Positions 58,190 to 64,000 of a DNA stretch of 64,000 bases are shown here, one piece after another. This DNA comes from Gigaspora rosea. Lineage: Eukaryota > Glomeromycota > Glomeromycetes > Diversisporales > Gigasporaceae. The stretch is taken from NCBI GenBank assembly GCA_003550325.1, contig QKWP01001134.1, positions 81,639-145,638 on the forward strand, in the 5' to 3' direction. Both the position numbers and the translations under genes were made by a program. The notes under the pieces were generated by a model. That model was not told where the DNA came from. It searched no databases and worked only from the letters and a program-made list of their open reading frames with translations. Position 1 is the first letter of the stretch. The number at the start of each line of letters is the position of its first letter.

Positions 58190-59330
58190 AATACTTACAA
58201 AGATTAAATATGATAGTTTCATATAAATCATAATCCAAATAAATTTTACCACCCAAAGCAAGATCAAACTCATCTGGATTTGGAATATCAATATTATAAT
58301 TCAAGCCTAATGTTTTGGCCATACTTTTAAAATCTGAGGCCAATTCATGAGTAAATTCAGCTATATTTGTTTCACGATAATGTGCTTTTAGTTGATTAGT
58401 TTCTATATTTGAAACTATTATAACAGATAATGAGTATTATTACAGATTAATAAAAATGAATATGTATTAATGATTGAAATATACTTATGTATATAACATA
58501 CTTGCAATAAAGCATTAATTAATTTAAGTACTCGATGAGCATTTCGATATATAATATGAAGATACGACATTAGTAACGGTTCTTGAGTACATGCATTAAT
58601 TACAGCATCGAGTGGTGAAAGCATTAAAGTTAATGGTGCTAATGTTATAAAAAAAAAGTTTAAGCCTATTTATACAATACATTTTTTTAAAAAAAATAGT
58701 ATTTTATAATAATACTTTTTAGTTTGTGACTGATTCCTTGGAAAATCATAATTTTTTGGTAATTCATATCGGCCAATGTTTTAGTTTGATTATTTTCATC
58801 TTCAACAGATTTTTCATGTTGTAAAAGGACATAGATTGGATTTGTTACTAACTAATAAATAATAAAATATTTAAGTATTTATAATATATTTTTAATAAAA
58901 TAAAATAAACGGTAACGAAAATAATGATATTACATACATTAAAAAACTCCATACCCAGTATATTGATTATCAAGTGCACAAAGTTGACTAATACCATAAA
59001 TTAACGCAACCAACAAAACATGTTCTTTGTCAAGATAAATTTTTATCGGGGCAAGTATAGCCTGAGATTTGTCATTTAAAAGGACTTTTAAATTTCTTCC
59101 TTCTTTAAATAAAAGGTATATTGGCCAAGAATCACATTTTAAGAACGAATGTGTTACGGCACTTCTTTTTAGTTCTATATATGTATCATAGCTTTTATTA
59201 GCATCTTTGGCTAAATCAAATGTTTCAAGGGATTCTGGTAAGTAATCAGGAATATTTCTTTTCTCTTTATCGTCATTATCTAAAATCGTACAAATTATTT
59301 AATGTTTTTTCTAATATCTCTGGTAATAAT
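58190..59330 (-). pseudogene. Hybrid histidine kinase fragment: sensor, DHp and ATPase N-box, with introns
   Basis: Read on minus from about 59290: DYLPESLETFDLAKDANKSY and AVTHSFLKCDSWPIYLLFKE form an N-terminal sensor-like part ending near 58960. At 58500-58645 APLTLMLSPLDAVINACTQE and LHIIYRNAHRVLKLINALLQ form the dimerisation helix pair. The usual phospho-acceptor SHEFR motif just upstream is not visible. At 58190-58430 a separate exon gives ETNQLKAHYRETNIAEFTHE and ALGGKIYLDYDLYETIIFNL, the start of the ATPase domain. Exon edges with GT...AG lie between (e.g. about 58410-58500). Retained introns mean capture from DNA, not from RNA. The kinase would sense a signal and phosphorylate a receiver domain; this copy is dead. 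Confidence 0.7.
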
Positions 59331-59762
59331 TCTAATGCTATTGAGAAATGATTCTATAACTTTATAGTCATAAGAAAGAATCGATTTATATTGAAATTTC
59401 CGGTAGAAAAAAAAAATTACAGCCGGTGCATCTAAAAAAGTGTGGCCAAGCTTTATATATAAGCTTTATATATAAGCTATTACATATGTTAATTTATCAA
59501 TAGACAATCACCTAAAAATCTGACTTTTCTATGACACTATATATAATTTTGATTTACATAGTGTGCCGCACGCCAATGCAACACCCATCATTAACCCGGG
59601 TCTGACCCGACCTGGGTTTTTTCTGACCCGCGTCTGACCCAACCCGGGTTTTTTCTGACCCGGATCTGACCCGACCCGGGTTTGATCTGACCCAACCCGA
59701 CCCGAGTTGTGTCTGACCTGGGTCGGGTTGGGTCAGACCCGACACAGCTAAGACCCCTAGTA

Positions 59763-60380
59763 TGTTGTTATAGAATGAAGTCCTAGTTTTATTACCATTA
59801 GATTCTATAAGTTTCTATAATTAAAATGAGCTATAGTTTATTAGAAACAGATTAATAGTTAAGTAGATAATAATAGATTAACACTTGTATAACATATACT
59901 TTTATACCTTTATACCTTTATACTTTTATACCTTTATACTTTTATACCTTTATACCTTTATACCTTTATACTTTTATACTTTTATACTTTTATACCTTTA
60001 CATCTTTATACTTTTATATCTATATACTTTTATACTTTTATAATTTTACATGAATGTATTTCTAAAAATATATATAAACCCTAGCTTTTACCCTTCTTTA
60101 ACTTTAGGATTTGTTCCCTGCAATTCTTTAGTTATAGGAATTCTTTAGGCACAGAAACCTTTAGATAGTCTTGTAGCAAAGTCTTGTAATGTACTTAAAT
60201 AAAATATATCTTTGCCCAACTAAATACACTCCTGTTCTTTGAGTAAAATATATCGAACTGCCACAGTGAGGAAACATTCCACTTCCACACCGCTTCATAT
60301 CTTCTCTGACCCTACAAGATCCCTGTCGCCGTGTGCTATGTTGCTAGTGGTATATTAAGAAGGCTATACCGCTTGTAACA
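59763..60380 (+). repeat. Candidate 5' LTR with promoter elements
   Basis: Ends CTTGTAACA directly before a primer-binding-site-like TTTTGGTGCC. AATATATATAAACCCTAG (about 60063) is a TATA box, and AAATAAAATATATC (about 60197-60210) could be a polyadenylation signal. The start TGTTGTTATAG is a guess. The hAT-like element abuts it. No downstream LTR lies within the window. Confidence 0.45.
59886..60050. repeat. Minisatellite of TTTATACC/TTTATACT units
   Basis: About 17 units of 8-10 bp (CTTTATAC, CTTTTATAC), located just upstream of the TATA box in the candidate LTR, so LTR length may vary between copies. Confidence 0.9.
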
Positions 60381-60383
60381 TTT

Positions 60384-60401
60384 TGGTGCCTTCTGGCAGA
60401 A
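60384..60401 (+). promoter_or_regulatory. Primer-binding site next to the candidate LTR
   Basis: TGGTGCCTTCTGGCAGAA begins three bases after the LTR end; TGG pairs with a tRNA CCA end. The leader that follows has one coding-like stretch (NNWKALKTVENIKKQPELLG, about 60410-60475). Confidence 0.5.
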
Positions 60402-60636
60402 TGCATCAAAAATAATTGGAAAGCATTAAAAACTGTTGAAAATATTAAAAAACAGCCAGAACTTTTAGGACCTTCTTCTTCTCCTTCTCCTCATCTTTGA
60501 AATTAAAGTAGCCAGGAACATTGTACAAATATTGAAGGGTAGAAACACTAAGTTGAATCCTCTCCTTCTTTTTCTTTTGGGAAAGATTATTTTGTCTATT
60601 TATGTTTGACTATTACCAAAGAGTAATAGCTTTTGG

Positions 60637-60775
60637 TTTTCCTGTCGAATTGAAAGAGATTCGTTCAGAAGGGCATACTTGAAGCCTCTTGCATTTGTTG
60701 CACCGGTATTTTCCTGTCAAATTAAAAGAGATTCGTTCAGAAGGGCATACTTGAAGCCTCTGCTTTTGTAGCACT
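60637..60775. repeat. 72-bp tandem duplication
   Basis: Copies from 60637 and 60709 share AGATTCGTTCAGAAGGGCAT and ACTTGAAGCCTCT with a few differences. Confidence 0.85.
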
Positions 60776-60839
60776 CCATTTAGTTATTTAGTTTTTTTGA
60801 CACAGTTTAATAGTTTATTAATGAAAAATTTTTATGAAA

Positions 60840-61560
60840 TGAAAAACCTCTCACCCTCTTGAAATTTGGTTTTCACCAAATCTCCAACTCTACAAAATCC
60901 CAAATCTACACCATTTTATACCAACTCCACATCCACTTAAACCCAACCCCATGAATTCAAATTCATCCAAATCCCACTATTACCACAAATCCAATTTCAC
61001 TAAAACCCGACTATATTAAACCCAACTCTAATCTCAGTACCCACTATATATAACTATAACAAAAAAAAACCATTTCACTATTTATTATTTACTTATCTCT
61101 TTATTTAATATATTTTAATTTAATTTAATACATTTACCAAACCCAAACCTACTTCAGATTTCTAAACTCTAAACCCAACTATTTTAGAAACCCTATCTTT
61201 AAACCCGATTCCCCACCACCGTACCCATCTACCATTTCTCTCAACCGCGAATTTATCCTTATAACCGTCTATACCGAATACCCTATTTCTAACTATCCAA
61301 AGCTCCCAAATCTAATCCAACTTTTGAATCCACTTCTAATCACCCTTTCCAAATCTAATTCAAACCCATCCTCCGCCTCCATCCATTCCTCATTATCCGC
61401 TTCTTACATCTAAAACTACTCCTAAACCTTTATTCCTGATAACCCACTAAACACCCAAACCCTAACCTCTCATACTTCTAATTAACTAATCCTTAAACCT
61501 GAATCTATTCTACTAACCTAAAACCTTATCTCTTATAACTGTATCCACACAAACGTAATG
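60840..61560. other. G-poor, CCCAA/AACCC-rich region
   Basis: The plus strand is almost devoid of G while rich in A, C and T (AAACCCAACCCC, CCCAAACCTAC, AAACCCGA). Reading frames are absent on both strands. The asymmetry continues in altered form to about 63650. Confidence 0.7.
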
Positions 61561-61574
61561 CAATTACGGGACTT

Positions 61575-61850
61575 TTAGTCACTTTTTTTTTTAAAAAAAA
61601 AAAAAAAAATGAAATCCAATTTGGACGACCGAGTTTGTAAACGTTCTGCTGGACTTGGTTTACCAGTACCTCCAATTAGAGTGAAGAAGGCCCAATTTCC
61701 CATTTCAAATACCAACATTCTAAATTTGCCAAAATCCCGATTTTCTACCTTCGATTCAAAGAATCTCGCTCGATCTCTATCCGAAACTTCAACTTCTCCA
61801 AAGATATTGGCTTCCAACCAATTCGTCAAGTCTAATTTGTCCTATTGAAA
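61575..61850. repeat. Conserved-looking short block with open frames on both strands
   Basis: After a T10A17 run, 61609-61848 is open on plus and 61575-61829 on minus. Minus reads VFEMGNWAFFTLIGGTGKPS, which I associate, from memory only, with a widespread repeat in Rhizophagus predicted proteins. Dual openness without stops in AT-rich DNA suggests a repeat family recently spread, not necessarily a gene. Confidence 0.4.
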
Positions 61851-61869
61851 AAAAATTTATTAGACTTAT

Positions 61870-63680
61870 ATTATGGAAGACTACAAATGACCACCATGCC
61901 ATGCACATTTCGCTAGACCCAAGTCACCTTATACCTCCGAATTAAAAAAAAAAATTTTGACATCACTAGTCTAAAGACCCCATCTTCCAATATATTCGCC
62001 AAACTTAATTCAAAAAAAAAAAAAAAAAATTTTTTTTTGTATACAGTATACGAAACATATATATATACATATTCGAAAAAAAAGCTATTAGTACTTATCC
62101 TGTAGTAAATCGATCCTGAAACCTGTGAAGTACCAAGAAACCCCAAAGCTCTTATGCTGCTAGAGTGAACATTTGAATAAAGACCCAGAGAAGTTCCCCG
62201 TCGAGTATCATCCCAAGGACAAGACTCAGATACGAGACCCCGTAGAGAGAAATCTGATCCTGCCAAAATATACCAAGCCCAAATCTAACCAAGATAGTCG
62301 AATCAAAAGTGAAAAGAAATATAAATAAAAAAAAAAAAAAAAAAAAAAACATACTAACCTACGTTGAACCACAAGCCAACGTCCGAAGCAACAAGACTGA
62401 ACCCGATCAAAGTCGACAAAGCCCACGTACAAGAAGAGATATTTCCAATCGTCAAGTATCGAATTTTAGACCCAGGACCTGACGAAGCAAAATAACCCTA
62501 GGACAAAAGAGACTAATAAGGAAGACAAACCATACCCGTAAAATGCACCAAGAACGTCGAACGTAGGAAGAAAACCCAAGAACCATCCAAATCCATTGGA
62601 CCCACGAACAAGGCACCACCAGAGAAACAAGACTCAGGCCTCAGAACCAGTAGGGAAAGACAAGAAGTTAGAAAACCGTTTTTCAAGTTAAAAAAAAAAA
62701 AATCATACTTTTCTTACAAAATCGACAAGACAAGACCCCATCATTAACGAAAATTTTGACCGGACCAAACAAGACCACATCATAAAGGAAGAACAAGACC
62801 CAGAAAAGTAAGAAAATATATATATGATAAATATATAAATACATAGTATATGATAACGTACGTCGAAACACAAGCCCACTCCTGAAAAGACAAGACCAAT
62901 CAATACCCAAGAAGAATTGAACGAAACTTACCACCCCAAGCACCGGAACCACGAAGTAATAACCATAAGCAGTGGATGAACAAGACTACACAAACGAAGC
63001 AAAAGATAACAAAGATAGAACGACCACTTCACACTAACGAAGACCCGACAAGAAGGCTCTAATGATAAAATTCACGACCACGAAAACACCGAAGACGAAG
63101 CGAAACCTAGAAAAACAAAGATTACACTGAAAAAAAAATTGTGAACTACGACCCAGAAATGAATACCAGAAACAGTACCTACTTTAATGATGTGGGACTA
63201 CACCTAGACCAACAATGAAATCGTAAGACTTCGACCAACAAGTAAAAGAAAGCTCTAACACTGAGAAATAACGACGTCGAAACGAGTATCAATAGAGACC
63301 TTGACACCAACTACGACGACGAAGTCTATGAACCCAAAGAAGTGACAACTTCAAGATTTAACTACGGCTCCAGGAATGACGACGGTTATAAGATCAGTGC
63401 CATAAAAAAAAAAAAGAGGTAACATGTGTAAAATCGGAAAACCCTTAATTTAATATTACAATGATCTTCTGGTATAACGTAATGACTACACTATGATGAT
63501 GACCGACCGAACACGTACTATGAAGCGCTATCTAAACTAAGAGCCGTAACCACGAAAATTTATACTAACAGTTACTTGTATCACTTACTTCAAAGCTACA
63601 CGAAGCATTCAACGAACATTAATCAATTAACCGGAAAAGACAACAATAGACAAAGACTTTAACAAATTCGATACTCTATA
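61870..63680 (-). repeat. Strand-asymmetric GT-rich (minus) tract with ACAAGAC motifs
   Basis: The plus strand is T-poor and A/C/G-rich. ACAAGAC/ACAAGACC recurs about nine times between 62385 and 63060, mostly 50-150 bases apart. Three long A-runs (61990, 62327, 62690) interrupt it. Short minus frames (FGFLGTSQ-like, VGFVDFDRVQ-like) look like repeat translations; none is a supportable gene. Confidence 0.45.
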
Positions 63681-63689
63681 CTTAAGATT

Positions 63690-64000
63690 TTTTAGATACA
63701 GAAACTTTAAAACTTTATTCTTATATCGAAACACTTTTCAATTTTATTAACTTTATTAATATCATTTACTATTTATTTTTGAAAACTTAATATTATTTTA
63801 TTTATTATTATTACTATTACAACATTAATTATTACTCATATTATTTACAAAATTTCGAAAAATTTAAGAATTTTATTTACAAGAATAATTAAAATAGATA
63901 CAAAAATTAATTGTAAAATAATACGACGATTTCTATTTACTTCTTCAACCCTTCTTCGCCACTCTCTATTTTCTTCTTCCAACTCTCGATTTTCTTCTTC
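63690..64000. other. AT-rich end of window with CTTCTTC-rich margin
   Basis: No gene. The last 75 bases are pyrimidine-rich (TTCTTCAACCC, TTTTCTTCTTCC twice) and run off the window. Confidence 0.6.

Larger units (their letters stand above)
57322..59759. mobile_element. hAT-like element with GACCCG arms carrying histidine-kinase pieces
   Basis: The ends TAGGGTCTTA and TAAGACCCCTA have flanking octamers GTATGTGA (57314-57321) and GTATGTTG (59760-59767) that agree at six of eight positions. The left arm (57330-57540) and right arm (59595-59745) are dense with GACCCG, GGGTCTGACC and GGGTCGGGTT. Between them are host-gene fragments instead of a transposase, the arrangement known as Pack-type capture. 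Confidence 0.7.

Noticed and set aside
62152..62952. Several short minus-strand frames as genes
   Set aside because: They overlap in different frames, contain poly-Phe from A-runs and follow base-composition skew; no domain supports them.

Overview
The window is a very AT-rich, transposon-packed piece of a eukaryotic genome. It is most likely a fungus of the arbuscular mycorrhizal type (Glomeromycotina, Rhizophagus-like). That assignment is inference. It rests on the low GC, the dense nested mobile elements, degenerate Sel1-like repeats (a family strongly expanded in these fungi), fragments of a fungal hybrid histidine kinase, and a LINE / LTR / hAT / pogo / Helitron mixture. I saw no convincing tRNA, rRNA or CRISPR array.

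Layout. 1-5.2 kb: gene-free repeats, including a 1.13 kb Tc1/mariner-like non-autonomous element built from four alternating inverted modules. 5.2-8.8 kb: a stack of nested elements (mariner-like, containing a PIF/Harbinger-like element, containing a hAT-like element; plus a hAT MITE, a PIF MITE and a TIR element inside another). 8.9-11.1 kb: the only clear host-type gene, a 2-oxoglutarate/Fe(II) dioxygenase (TauD/TfdA-like) fused to a D-Ala-D-Ala-ligase-like ATP-grasp. Its frame is broken at three places, each by the loss of one base from a short homopolymer. 12.7-18.1 kb: a full-length LINE on the minus strand with a 24-bp target duplication and an assembly gap in ORF1. 18.2-22.7 kb: an LTR retrotransposon (copy A) whose Gag runs into Sel1-like repeats and which has no pol; a foreign solo LTR sits inside one of its LTRs. 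27.0-40.0 kb: copy B of the same retroelement, split by a 6.0 kb Helitron (27113-33113) in one LTR and a 3 kb pogo-type transposon in the other. 40-45.7 kb: gene-poor repeats, a copia-like LTR and a hAT element. 45.8-49 kb: a 3.2 kb hAT element carrying a giant hairpin, a LINE 3' end and a hAT MITE. 50.3-54.5 kb: a 4.1 kb hAT element with an almost complete ZBED-type transposase. 57.3-59.8 kb: a hAT-like element carrying a rearranged, intron-bearing fragment of a hybrid histidine kinase. 59.8-64 kb: an LTR with primer-binding site, minisatellites, then strand-asymmetric GT-rich/CA-rich sequence.

The most unusual theme is a set of hAT-like elements, most with 8-bp target duplications, whose two inverted arms are filled with an element-specific short 'keyword' (TGACGAA, TACAGTACG, GGCACGGG, GGCGAAAC, TTTGGACA, GGGTCA and others). 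Elements with unrelated termini and keywords share the same central cores, so arms and cores look like exchangeable modules. Because most broken frames here (dioxygenase gene, LINE, hAT transposase) are single-base losses in homopolymers, many apparent pseudogenes may be consensus-sequence errors.
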